30,926 bases of DNA, from positions 1 through 30,926 of the IMG/VR virus record IMGVR_UViG_3300028920_000821; one strand, 5' to 3'. Source of the DNA: a virus. The position numbers and the translations under genes are program-made. The notes below the pieces were generated by a model. The model worked only from the letters and a program-made list of their open reading frames with translations. It made no database searches and was not told the origin of the DNA. Every line of letters begins with the position of its first letter. The stretch's first letter is position 1. Below are positions 15,601 to 23,033 of the stretch, piece by piece.

Positions 15601-15924
15601 TTAGTTATTTGGGCCGAGGGCCGCGACTATGCCGTTTACACACTCTTCATAAAACTCCTGGAGTTCTTCGTGCTTTTTGGCCGCGGCGGGATGAGGCTCA
15701 GCGCACTCAATGCCGCTTCGCACCACCGCACACCAGTCAACGGCCTCTGTCACTGGCCACTCGCTTCCACACTCGCTCCGGCCGTCGTGCGGCTTGGCGC
15801 TTGGGGGATTTACTCTGCACTTGCCGACAAGCCACATCCAAGAGCCGTCGCTTTTTTCAATTCGCCGTCTAATTTCTTCCTTGTCGCCTGTCCACCAGAG
15901 ACAGTCCTTGCATAGCTTGTCCAT
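15601..15924 (-). CDS. Small cysteine-rich protein of unknown function
   Basis: A 107-residue protein starting at ATG 15924, just after the terminase stop, with GAGG upstream. It begins MDKLCKDCLWWTGDKEEIRR and contains several more cysteines (CRVNPP, CGSEW, CAVV, CAEP). The pattern is a small metal-binding fold. A tryptophan-rich core (SWMWLVGKC, GSEWPVTEAVDWC) is unusual. It is translated after the large terminase; its role is unknown. Confidence 0.5.
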   Translation of the reverse strand: MDKLCKDCLWWTGDKEEIRRRIEKSDGSWMWLVGKCRVNPPSAKPHDGRSECGSEWPVTEAVDWCAVVRSGIECAEPHPAAAKKHEELQEFYEECVNGIVAALGPNN

Positions 15925-15926
15925 CG

Positions 15927-18047
15927 TTAGTACCTCGTTCTCATTGTTGGCGCCGTTCCGACACGCCGCGTCCGGCGGCGCCTGCGTTTGTGTGTTGGTT
16001 GTTCTTGTCCTGGCGGGGTTGCCCCCAAATTCACGGCGGCGGGATAACACCCGACTACCGCGTCCAAAAGGTCGTTGTACACCCCAGGCTTGCGATCCCA
16101 TGCGTACAGATCCGGATCTCCTGGGACATACCGCCTTAAGATCTCACCACATACTTCCTCTGCTAATCGAGTGTGATCTTGCGGGTCATCACCGTAGATG
16201 GAAAGCGACCCGGGGATACCTGGCTCGACGAGAAACGCCTTCTGCGCGAACATGCGCCAATAGTCAGCATTGTGACGTACCTGAAGGACTCCGGTCAAGG
16301 ACGCCTTTTCAACGTGCGTCTCATACTTCGGCGTTCCAAACATCCGTTCTTCCCTGGCCGGTCGGTATTTTTTCGACTCTGTACCGCGGTCAGCCATTAC
16401 AATGCGCGGACACCCCATCGACCGAATGGCCATCAAGACAGTATGAGTCCAGTAATTGGCATCATACAACATCACGTCTATTGACCGCCGCTCGCCGTGT
16501 TGAAGGTATTCGCGCCCGGCTAGAATTTCCCAGAGCCTCTTAATACCCGTCGCAATGGCTTGATTCTTCTCGTGTTCGGACATGCCTTTTGTCACCAGTC
16601 GCCGGAACCCGTCTGGGTGCTTGCCGTAGTCCACAATGTACCCCGTCAGGTCGTTCGTGAACGCTGTCACCACGTAGTTCAATCCGACGTAGTTGATGTC
16701 TGCCATCGACACCAGGAACGCCGCATCAGACGGCACCTCCCGGTGTGCGAAGCCGTTCACCCGAGACGCCACAATCTCAGGCGTTACCTTGACCTCCACC
16801 GACGATAGCGACTCAGGCGTGTTCTGGTATTCTGCAAAGAACACCTCGCGCCCCCGGTCAAAGTAGTAGTTCATCGCGGTCTGTAATGGCGATACGTCGC
16901 CAGGAAGTATTCTCTGCGGGTTGTCCACCTCGGCGCCGGCTTCAAGCTGGTCCTGGTGCTCCCGATAAAATGCGTTGGCATTCTTGGGAATAATCATGTC
17001 CAACCGAAAATCATCGTTGCGGATATTTTGGTACTCTTTCCAGATGTCCGGCATGAGCCCAGGCGACTTCTCCCAAGCTTGCTCAATAATCGTCGGAAAC
17101 GTCTTGACTAGTGACCGGGTAGTCCCATGCCACTCGGGTTTCGCTTCCCGGTCCAGGAATCTCGCTGCCAAGTCGTCCGGATGAATAATCGTGCAGGGCA
17201 TGAATGCAGCAACCCTGTCTTTCCCGCCTCCAGACCCAAGGACGGCCCCGAGCACCAAGCTTTCGCGGACGTCGCACTGGGTCGGTGACTTGGCTGATTC
17301 GTCCGTCTGAGGATCGTCGAGCAGAAAGAGGCTTGGCCGGACGTCGCCCACACCTTCAATCTTCACCTTCATGCCGCGAAGACGGCCGGTGAGGCCGCGT
17401 GGCACGATGATGGCGCCAGATGACGGCGACCCCGGAATTGTCGGGAATACGACCTTGTCCTTCCCCCAAACAAAACGCACCGACTTTCCGTCAATCGACA
17501 AGGTCCGCGCTCTCTGCGCACGTCCGTCCGCTACCCGTGCCGGAATGCATACCTCTGGGTAGTCTGCCGCAAGCAAGTCGTTTGTCAGTAGCTCGAACTT
17601 CAGGTTTTCCAAGATGTCGTCGGCCGCGCCCTTGTCTGCTCCGACCGGGACAACGCACTGATGATATCCATTCAAGACAGCCCATAGCGTCAGCCACTCG
17701 ATGCGCGTGGTCTTGCCATCCCCACGTGGGGCCGCAAACGCATATTGGCCGCCGTGCAGAATCGCTTGCTTGGCAATCTCGATCTCCCGAATTTGCCCCT
17801 CTGTGAAGTCAATCCACTTTCCTGAGCTGACCAAGTCGGGCTTCGCATATGTTTCCATGAACTTCATTGGGCACTCCGCCACCTTCTTTCGGCGCTGCGG
17901 GCTCTGTGGACGCGGGCATCCCTTGAACTTGCCCGCCTTGTAAAACCCGTTCGGGAACGAATCGCCAATGTCCCGGTCCGCGGCCCGCTTGTTCGCCTGC
18001 CACTGGCGGATATACTCATTCGACTTCTTTTTGTCTACGTGTGGCAT
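15927..18047 (-). CDS. Terminase large subunit (lambda gpA-like)
   Basis: A 706-residue DNA-packaging motor and nuclease. The ATPase half has a Walker A motif (AAPRGDGKT, residues 105-113) and a Walker B motif (SLFLLDDPQTDE, 239-250). The C-terminal half shows nuclease-type acidic positions (FLVSMADINYVG, VMLYDANYW, YNDLLDAVVGC). The start at 18047 overlaps the upstream stop (TAATG). Length and motif order match the gpA family of lambda-like phages. No small terminase was recognised upstream, so that subunit may be one of the unassigned small genes. The C-terminal end is basic (HKRRRRRTRRVG). Confidence 0.9.
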   Translation of the reverse strand: MPHVDKKKSNEYIRQWQANKRAADRDIGDSFPNGFYKAGKFKGCPRPQSPQRRKKVAECPMKFMETYAKPDLVSSGKWIDFTEGQIREIEIAKQAILHGGQYAFAAPRGDGKTTRIEWLTLWAVLNGYHQCVVPVGADKGAADDILENLKFELLTNDLLAADYPEVCIPARVADGRAQRARTLSIDGKSVRFVWGKDKVVFPTIPGSPSSGAIIVPRGLTGRLRGMKVKIEGVGDVRPSLFLLDDPQTDESAKSPTQCDVRESLVLGAVLGSGGGKDRVAAFMPCTIIHPDDLAARFLDREAKPEWHGTTRSLVKTFPTIIEQAWEKSPGLMPDIWKEYQNIRNDDFRLDMIIPKNANAFYREHQDQLEAGAEVDNPQRILPGDVSPLQTAMNYYFDRGREVFFAEYQNTPESLSSVEVKVTPEIVASRVNGFAHREVPSDAAFLVSMADINYVGLNYVVTAFTNDLTGYIVDYGKHPDGFRRLVTKGMSEHEKNQAIATGIKRLWEILAGREYLQHGERRSIDVMLYDANYWTHTVLMAIRSMGCPRIVMADRGTESKKYRPAREERMFGTPKYETHVEKASLTGVLQVRHNADYWRMFAQKAFLVEPGIPGSLSIYGDDPQDHTRLAEEVCGEILRRYVPGDPDLYAWDRKPGVYNDLLDAVVGCYPAAVNLGATPPGQEQPTHKRRRRRTRRVGTAPTMRTRY

Positions 18048-18259
18048 TACGCCTCTTTGTCGGCTGAGATTAAGGGAAGCGGCTCCTGCTTCGCTTCCTT
18101 CAGCTCGGTTTTGAGCCTGAGTGCTTTCAGGCGCGCGTCAAACAAGGCGTTTTGCAGCTTGCGTATCTCCTCATTGAGGCAGTTTCGGCAAAACCTGCCG
18201 TCCAATGCGGCGATTTGCGTGCCGTCACCGCCGCAGTTGTCACATGGGCCGTTTTTCAT
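18047..18259 (-). CDS. Zinc-ribbon/coiled-coil small protein
   Basis: A 70-residue protein with two CxxC pairs (CDNC at 6-9 and CRNC at 24-27) then a long helix (LNEEIRKLQNALFDARLKAL) that should form a coiled coil. It starts at 18259 by ATGA overlap with the gene before and ends in TAATG with the large terminase, so it is coupled on both sides. Small proteins in this slot can be terminase helpers; no assignment is made. Confidence 0.5.
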   Translation of the reverse strand: MKNGPCDNCGGDGTQIAALDGRFCRNCLNEEIRKLQNALFDARLKALRLKTELKEAKQEPLPLISADKEA

Positions 18260-18456
18260 GGGTCACTCCTGTCTATGTCAACTTGACCAAGGTCCATTTT
18301 GCAAGCCAATGGCAAAATAGTAGCCTCGTCTACAAGCCCCTCTCGGATGAATCCATCGATACAGTGTTGTTCGCAGTACCCACACCCGCCATCAACGCCC
18401 TTGATAGCCTTGAGCAATTTCGTCGCAAACTCCAGTTCTTTTTTGTCGTTTGTCAT
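18256..18456 (-). CDS. Small protein of unknown function
   Basis: A 66-residue protein starting at ATG 18456 by ATGA overlap and ending with ATGA into the next gene. It contains GCGYCEQHCIDGFIREG with three close cysteines and a histidine, possibly a metal site. No domain recognised. Confidence 0.45.
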   Translation of the reverse strand: MTNDKKELEFATKLLKAIKGVDGGCGYCEQHCIDGFIREGLVDEATILPLACKMDLGQVDIDRSDP

Positions 18457-18814
18457 TCGTTTACCTCGTAGATTTCGATGTCAACTCTGAACGGTTCGCC
18501 GACGACCGTGGCGTATTCCCAGGTGAACCCGTCTTCCTCAGAATCACCTTCACGGCAGAGGAACTCGGCGATTGCGTCGCGAAGGCTCTTGCAGCCCCCC
18601 GACGTATTGTCATCGTCTTGGACGTGGCGACGGTCTGGTACGTGCCGCACAATCCGTACATGCAACGGACCAGATATATCGACCACGCCCGGCGAATCTG
18701 GGCATTCAGCCGCCAGTGCATTTTGTCGACTTCGTTTCGACTGGGTATCCGCAGCCCTGGCAAGCTGAGCTTCAGCACCAGCGTTGAGCTGTCTGAATGT
18801 GTCCGATCCGTCAC
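18453..18814 (-). pseudogene. RusA-like resolvase gene broken by one frameshift
   Basis: The gene reads as two overlapping frames. One begins with GTG 18814 (GTGA overlap with the upstream stop) and gives LVLKLSLPGLRIPSRNEVDK then MHWRLNAQIRRAW. The other continues with HVRIVRHVPDRRHVQDDDN, then GGCKSLRDAIAEFL, and ends at 18453 in an ATGA overlap with the next gene. The first half looks like the start of RusA-family Holliday junction resolvases and the second has their DDDN-GGCKSLRDA metal-binding region. The span of 362 bases is one base short of a multiple of three, so a one-base loss (or −1 frameshift) somewhere around 18,655-18,715 would restore one protein of about 120 residues. An assembly error or real damage cannot be told apart here. 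Confidence 0.65.
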
Positions 18815-19023
18815 GGAGTAGTCTCTCCAGGCTGATTCGTCGTGCCATTGTCTTCCTCTGCCTGCTTGAAGTGTTCACAGTTGCGCCGCATATCCGGCCA
18901 CCGCATCAGCATCACACCGGTGACTTCACACCAGCCGCGGGCGACGCCCCAGTTCTTGCCCTTGCGCGGCCAGTTGCCGCAATCCTTGCACTTGACCTTG
19001 CCTTCATTGCGTTTCATGGTCAT
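18811..19023 (-). CDS. Small zinc-ribbon protein
   Basis: A 70-residue protein with AGGAGAGTAACG before ATG 19023, part of a repeated leader. Cysteines at CKDC and further at GWCEVTG and RRNCEHF, with conserved tryptophans, indicate a small metal-binding fold. It ends in a GTGA overlap with the RusA-like gene. Function not recognised. Confidence 0.55.
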   Translation of the reverse strand: MTMKRNEGKVKCKDCGNWPRKGKNWGVARGWCEVTGVMLMRWPDMRRNCEHFKQAEEDNGTTNQPGETTP

Positions 19024-19243
19024 CGTTACTCTCCTGATGGTTGGGGTTACTTCCGGCGGCGGCGCGTGCCAGGACGTCCTGGATAGCCGAGTGTTCTGTT
19101 GTCGCTTTCCAAACGCAAATGTCTTCTTCGCTCATGTCACAAGCTGGCTCTGTTCTCGCGATGTCTCGCATCACTAGCCACAGTTGCCGCAATAGCAAAT
19201 CTCGGCGCGCCTTATTCGATTCATTCGATTGCTCTGCGTTCAT
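19004..19243 (-). CDS. Small protein of unknown function
   Basis: A 79-residue protein (MNAEQSNESNKARRDLLLRQ...), helical, acidic at its C-terminus. AGGAGAGTAAC precedes ATG 19243. Its last 20 bases overlap the start of the next gene, whose ribosome binding site is inside its coding sequence. No domain recognised. Confidence 0.5.
   Translation of the reverse strand: MNAEQSNESNKARRDLLLRQLWLVMRDIARTEPACDMSEEDICVWKATTEHSAIQDVLARAAAGSNPNHQESNDDHETQ
19025..19046 (-). repeat. Leader repeat, copy 1 (22 bp)
   Basis: On the plus strand this reads GTTACTCTCCTGATGG followed by TTGGGG. It is identical to 19246-19267. Each copy holds the ribosome binding site (AGGAGAG on the coding strand) for the gene that follows, and each copy encodes the C-terminus of the preceding gene. 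Confidence 0.85.
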
Positions 19244-19245
19244 TT

Positions 19246-19267
19246 GTTACTCTCCTGATGGTTGGGG
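19246..19267 (-). repeat. Leader repeat, copy 2 (22 bp)
   Basis: Identical to 19025-19046 and again placed a few bases before a start codon (19243). It also forms the last codons of the XRE gene upstream. Confidence 0.85.
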
Positions 19268-19609
19268 GTAGCTGGGGTTCTGTTGGTTGGGTTGTGGACA
19301 CCACGGCTCTGACCAGCCATCCTCTTCACATAACGCGAGGCACGCAACATATGACCGTCCCAGCTCAACAGACCAATGGCGCATACCGCGTTCCAGATGA
19401 GAAACAAACGTCGGCGATTTCCCCATCATCTTGGCAAGCTGTCGAAGACTGACTTTGACTTGCTCCCGGTTGCGTCTTTGCCTTGCTCCCGTTGCGTGGT
19501 CGTCGACCGCTTCCCATGTCTCGCCAGTTACGCAATTCTCAAACGTCACAAATAGGCATCCGTCTCTTAGGATATAGCCCATGTCCTTGTATTCACTGTC
19601 TGTCATCAT
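19247..19609 (-). CDS. XRE-family HTH DNA-binding protein
   Basis: A 120-residue protein, start at 19609. Residues about 53-92 form a helix-turn-helix of the Cro/CI type: VSLRQLAKMMGKSPTFVSHL then ERGMRHWSVELGRSYVACL, where SPTFVSHLERG is the recognition-helix region. The N-terminus (GCLFVTFENCVTGETWEAVD) is a separate small domain. It is probably a repressor or activator of the local operon. A fully formed HTH but no cleavable peptidase domain suggests a simple DNA-binding regulator. Confidence 0.75.
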   Translation of the reverse strand: MMTDSEYKDMGYILRDGCLFVTFENCVTGETWEAVDDHATGARQRRNREQVKVSLRQLAKMMGKSPTFVSHLERGMRHWSVELGRSYVACLALCEEDGWSEPWCPQPNQQNPSYPQPSGE

Positions 19610-19836
19610 CGTTTCCCCTTGCGTGCTTTGCGACGGCGTTTCCGCTGGTTCCTGGTCATTTCGGTTAGCTTCTTGCCTAAGAAGCTCGTGTGATCCTTAA
19701 GTGATACGCGCAAAGATTCCCGCTGCTTCGCCGTCATTTCCTCTTCCTGGATCTGTACCACGTCTAAACCCTGGTCATGCAATTGCTGCAGTTTTTCCGG
19801 CGACAGGTCCAGGTGTATGTGTCCTTTTGAGTCCAT
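19606..19836 (-). CDS. Small basic protein of unknown function
   Basis: A 76-residue protein, start at ATG 19836 in a TAATG overlap with the peptidase gene. I preferred this start to the more upstream one because of the overlap and GAGGAG upstream. It is acidic in the middle and ends in a strongly basic tail (RNQRKRRRKARKGKR), suggesting nucleic-acid contact. It ends in an ATGA overlap with the XRE gene. Confidence 0.45.
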   Translation of the reverse strand: MDSKGHIHLDLSPEKLQQLHDQGLDVVQIQEEEMTAKQRESLRVSLKDHTSFLGKKLTEMTRNQRKRRRKARKGKR

Positions 19837-20513
19837 TATTGCACACTCCTCAGCAAGCACGATCTGTACAGCTTTTCTGGGGTGAGCACGTCGACCGACA
19901 GGTCAAAGCCGAGCGCCGGCAGGAACTCCGACAGCATCATGCCAGGGGGGAGCCCGAACAGCGCCGACGTGTAGGGGTCGACCGGCGTTCCTTCGACCAG
20001 CTCGTCAAACGGCTGCCAGCATGCCAAGGGCAATCCAAACAGCGCCTGGCGGAACGCCCAATCGACGATCTCAGAGCAGTACATGAGTTCCGGCCCTGGC
20101 GACCAACCGAAGTCGTATGGCTCGCCGACGCGGGTCTCTGCGGTCTCGGCCCATGTCCGCATGATTCCCGGAATCCACTCCGAAAACCATAGCCGCTTCA
20201 CTTCCCAGACGCCAGAGCGTGCAATCCATTCGTCCAAGGGCGTCTTGGCGACGAACGGTCCGGCGCCGCCAGCTTCGATGACAAATACGCCCTCGCTCTC
20301 GACGATGACGATTCCACAGTGCATGATGTCGCTGCCCTGTACTGACTCGATCATCGGGCCGGTTGTGCCGAACGGCGTTCCGTCCGGAGCGATGAAGGGC
20401 GGTGCGTTCTGGTAGCCGCGGGCGAAGACGATGTCTCCGTCCATAGGGGTATAGTCGGTTGCGTAGGTGAATAGCCCCGTGAGGAGCAAGATGCTTATGA
20501 TGATGTGTTTCAT
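19836..20513 (-). CDS. Secreted YiiX-like (permuted NlpC/P60) cysteine peptidase
   Basis: A 225-residue protein with a signal peptide (MKHIIISILLLTGLFTYAT, residues 1-19). The mature part fits the YiiX/DUF830 branch of NlpC/P60 papain-like enzymes: GDIVFARG (26-33), the histidine in SDIMHCGIVIVESEG (His65), and the late cysteine in MYCSEIVDWAF (Cys146). Such enzymes cut amide bonds in cell-wall peptides or related targets. In a phage this could act in the periplasm or as part of lysis, but no holin is clearly paired with it, so the endolysin role is only a suggestion. It overlaps its neighbours at both ends (TAATG). Confidence 0.75.
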   Translation of the reverse strand: MKHIIISILLLTGLFTYATDYTPMDGDIVFARGYQNAPPFIAPDGTPFGTTGPMIESVQGSDIMHCGIVIVESEGVFVIEAGGAGPFVAKTPLDEWIARSGVWEVKRLWFSEWIPGIMRTWAETAETRVGEPYDFGWSPGPELMYCSEIVDWAFRQALFGLPLACWQPFDELVEGTPVDPYTSALFGLPPGMMLSEFLPALGFDLSVDVLTPEKLYRSCLLRSVQ

Positions 20514-20716
20514 TAATCGACAATCTCCATTTCTTCAAGATCAATGTTGAATTCTTCACAGTCGTCCAAATCGCCGACCACTAGAGTCGGTGAGCCCGTG
20601 AGTACTAATTCTGCGATGTCCTTGGCCTCTAATCGGCCTCCTGCTGTATCTTGGTCCAGCTCAAATCGAAGGCGCGTCGCATACCAAGTTCCGCTCAGTT
20701 TTATTAACCTATACAT
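20513..20716 (-). CDS. Small acidic protein of unknown function
   Basis: A 67-residue protein (MYRLIKLSGTWYATRLRFEL...), with AAAAAGGAAAAG upstream of ATG 20716. It ends with a run of acidic residues and TAATG overlap with the peptidase gene. No domain recognised. Confidence 0.5.
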   Translation of the reverse strand: MYRLIKLSGTWYATRLRFELDQDTAGGRLEAKDIAELVLTGSPTLVVGDLDDCEEFNIDLEEMEIVD

Positions 20717-20769
20717 GTCTTGTCTTTTCCTTTTTGGTGTTGATTTTGTCTTTCTTCCGGCGTTCGTAT

Positions 20770-22122
20770 CTAAAACGTGTCCTCCTTTGTGTAGTGGGGT
20801 TCGTCGAATCTCGTGTATTGCGGGAAGAACAGCAGGTCCTCTGCTCCTGTTGCCCCGTCCCGGTTCTTGTGAATGATTACCTCCGTAGCGATCCCTTCGC
20901 CACGGCTGATCGCCTCCATGATTTCCGGGTCATCAGTTTGGCGAGCACGGTGAAGCATCGCGACGATGTCGGCATCTTGCTCAATGGCGCCGGACTCACG
21001 CAACTCTGACAACTGCGGGCGTTTGCCCTCGGCAGACCGGTTGAGCTGAGCCAGGACCATGATCGGGATGTTCAGCTCCCGCGCCAAGGCCTTGATTTCC
21101 CCTGAAAGCCGTGCCACCTCATGTTCGCGGGAGTATGCCGTCCCGCCGTATCGCATGATCTGGAGATAGTCGATCGCCAATATCCTCAGCCCGCTTCTGG
21201 CGGCTTCCTGCCTTGCCCGACGCCGAATGTCGGGCCATTTGTTGGACGCGTCATAGTGGTACATCGGTATCTTCCGCAGTCTCTCGGCCGCCGCATTGAT
21301 CCGCGGGCTCCACTCTTCGGTCGGCATCCTGCCGTGATAGATCATCCGCGGGTTGACCAACGCTTCCTCGAACAAATGCCGGCGCGTCAGCGCCTGGGCC
21401 GACATCTCCAGAGTAATGATCCCGGACGGATACCCAAACCCTGCCATGCGCCGAAGCATGCACAGAGCGAACGCCGTCTTTCCAATCGACGGTCTCGCGG
21501 CCACGACGACTACCTCGCCCGGCTTGATACCCAATAGCAGTTGGTCCAGCCCGCGAAAACCGGTCGGAATACCAACAAAGTCAGGATCTCGTCTGGCAAT
21601 CCCGGCGATGTCTTCCACGGCGCCCGTCAAGCTGTCGGAGATGTGGAGAAACCCCGTGTCCGACCTTGAGGCCGCTACGTCAGCCGTTGCCTTTTGAAGC
21701 CTCTCCACCAACTGCGGGATCTCCGAAGCAGGAGCCTCCGCGGCCTCCCCCTGGAAGTCTGAGCACATGTTGATCAATCTCCTGGCGATCCCGCAGTTCA
21801 TGACCTCCGGCAAGTATCGGGGAAGCGCCGCAATCGTCGCAACTTCGTTTCGTAACGCGCGGAGCCCATCCATTCCCATGCCGTCATAGACTTCCTTGGC
21901 GTGCTCGTACAGGTAATTGCCCAACACGGTCAAATCCCAATCCAGCGAGATCTCTGATAATGCGCGGCAGGCCCTGAAGAGAGTGCGGTGCATTGGGATA
22001 TAGAAATCGTCAACCGTCAAACCCGAGACCTCATCAGAGACGCGTTCCGGCTTTTGCAGGTAGCATGAGAGGATTGCCCGCTCCATCTCTGCGCTGTGCG
22101 GCAATGGTATGTCCTGGATCAT
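20770..22122 (-). CDS. dnaB: DnaB-type replicative helicase
   Basis: A 450-residue protein that unwinds DNA at the replication fork. It has the DnaB N-terminal domain (SAEMERAILSCYLQKPERVS) and the RecA-like C-terminal domain with Walker A AARPSIGKTAF (208-218) and Walker B LRILAIDYLQIM. Other conserved parts are LEMSAQAL, LARELNIPIMVLAQLNRSAE and ESGAIEQDADIVAMLHR. Length matches the family (about 450-470). Start overlap ATGA with the next gene. A helicase loader was not identified. Confidence 0.92.
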   Translation of the reverse strand: MIQDIPLPHSAEMERAILSCYLQKPERVSDEVSGLTVDDFYIPMHRTLFRACRALSEISLDWDLTVLGNYLYEHAKEVYDGMGMDGLRALRNEVATIAALPRYLPEVMNCGIARRLINMCSDFQGEAAEAPASEIPQLVERLQKATADVAASRSDTGFLHISDSLTGAVEDIAGIARRDPDFVGIPTGFRGLDQLLLGIKPGEVVVVAARPSIGKTAFALCMLRRMAGFGYPSGIITLEMSAQALTRRHLFEEALVNPRMIYHGRMPTEEWSPRINAAAERLRKIPMYHYDASNKWPDIRRRARQEAARSGLRILAIDYLQIMRYGGTAYSREHEVARLSGEIKALARELNIPIMVLAQLNRSAEGKRPQLSELRESGAIEQDADIVAMLHRARQTDDPEIMEAISRGEGIATEVIIHKNRDGATGAEDLLFFPQYTRFDEPHYTKEDTF

Positions 22123-22415
22123 GCTGAAAGCTCCTGAAGAAGTGTGAAGATGTCACGGACCACGTTTCGATCGCCGTAAACATAAACGTCGGTGTCGAAA
22201 CCCCGGAAACGAAAGCGCTGTAGTTTGTATCGGAAAATATCGCGCTTCATGTCGCGTATGTCAGTTGGCGCATGCCCCAGTTCATACATATGCGCGTCAT
22301 CATTCAACAACGTTTTTGGATCAAAAACGTTGTATTCCAATTGTAGGCGACCGTTTAACTGTCGAAACTGCCCGTGCCATGGGCCTCCAAGAAATAGGAT
22401 GTTGGTTGTACTCAT
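22119..22415 (-). CDS. Small protein of unknown function
   Basis: A 98-residue protein. The start is ATG 22415, overlapping the upstream stop as ATGA; a longer in-frame reading runs into the previous gene. The N-terminus STTNILFLGGPWHGQFRQL has a GGPWHG motif seen in small conserved phage proteins. It is coupled to the helicase gene, so a replication-associated role is possible. Confidence 0.5.
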   Translation of the reverse strand: MSTTNILFLGGPWHGQFRQLNGRLQLEYNVFDPKTLLNDDAHMYELGHAPTDIRDMKRDIFRYKLQRFRFRGFDTDVYVYGDRNVVRDIFTLLQELSA

Positions 22416-22558
22416 GACCAGGGCTCCCATAAATCGCGCACCACATCCACCTCGCTGTCGGGTACTTCCTTCTCGCTCCCGCAAAAAAACCAGCAATACT
22501 TGCGAACGTGCCAATAAGCTGGCTCAGATTTCTCCCATCGGTTATTCTTTACTGGCAT
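22412..22558 (-). CDS. Very small protein of unknown function
   Basis: A 48-residue gene, start at ATG 22558 with GGAGAGCAACG upstream and an ATGA overlap at its end. It is rich in Trp, Tyr and Cys (EKSEPAYWHVRKYCWFFCG). No function assigned. Confidence 0.45.
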   Translation of the reverse strand: MPVKNNRWEKSEPAYWHVRKYCWFFCGSEKEVPDSEVDVVRDLWEPWS

Positions 22559-22778
22559 CGTTGCTCTCCTGTTCAAGTTCGCGGAAGTGGGCATAGGCTG
22601 ATTCAAATGTCTCGTGCCACCAGCTTTTTTCGCTCCGGTAGCATGTAACTACAAAACCATCCGCCCATGGCGGTCGCCCCGTGATAGACACAGACAGTCT
22701 GAGTACTGGGTTCTTGCACTTAACTAGCGTAACTAGCGTAAGATGCTCTTGCGCGACATATTGCGGGATTTCAGTCAT
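22542..22778 (-). CDS. Small protein of unknown function
   Basis: A 78-residue protein starting at ATG 22778, with CCAGGAGAATAACG upstream. The central part (LRLSVSITGRPPWADGFVV) is beta-like and the end is acidic. It overlaps the next gene by 17 bases. No family recognised. Confidence 0.5.
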   Translation of the reverse strand: MTEIPQYVAQEHLTLVTLVKCKNPVLRLSVSITGRPPWADGFVVTCYRSEKSWWHETFESAYAHFRELEQESNDASKE

Positions 22779-22780
22779 CG

Positions 22781-23008
22781 TTATTCTCCTGGTTGGTTGC
22801 AAGCACGTAAACATAAGCGTCGATTCCATAGTTCCTCAGCCCCATTCGGGTTCGTGGTCATTGTCGGAAATGGTGTTTTGGCGTGATAAGCTGTGGGGCC
22901 ATACGCTTGGCAGTGTTCGCATCTTACCGTCGTACCTAGTGTGCTTGCAACAATTGTTGTTCGCTTCCCTCCGCAAAAGGGACAAACCTTTCTAGTTCTC
23001 GTGATCAT
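22781..23008 (-). CDS. Lar-like restriction alleviation protein
   Basis: A 75-residue zinc-ribbon protein. It matches the Lar family layout: CPFCGG near the N-terminus (residues 9-14), then VRCEHCQAYGP (about 28-38) and the C-terminal AEELWNRR (about 58-65). Lar proteins in Rac-type prophages modulate type I restriction-modification in the host; many phage members have unknown roles. GGAGAGCGGCA precedes ATG 23008. Anti-restriction is a possibility rather than established for this copy. Confidence 0.6.
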   Translation of the reverse strand: MITRTRKVCPFCGGKRTTIVASTLGTTVRCEHCQAYGPTAYHAKTPFPTMTTNPNGAEELWNRRLCLRACNQPGE

Positions 23009-23033
23009 TGCCGCTCTCCTGGTTGTTGGTCAT
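22992..23033 (-). CDS. Possible 13-codon coupling minicistron
   Basis: The stop of the replication protein gene overlaps an ATG at 23033 (ATGA), giving a 13-codon frame (MTNNQESGNDHEN) that contains the ribosome binding site of the Lar-like gene and runs past its start. It could couple translation of the two genes, or be chance. It is too short to be judged further. Confidence 0.2.
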   Translation of the reverse strand: MTNNQESGNDHEN

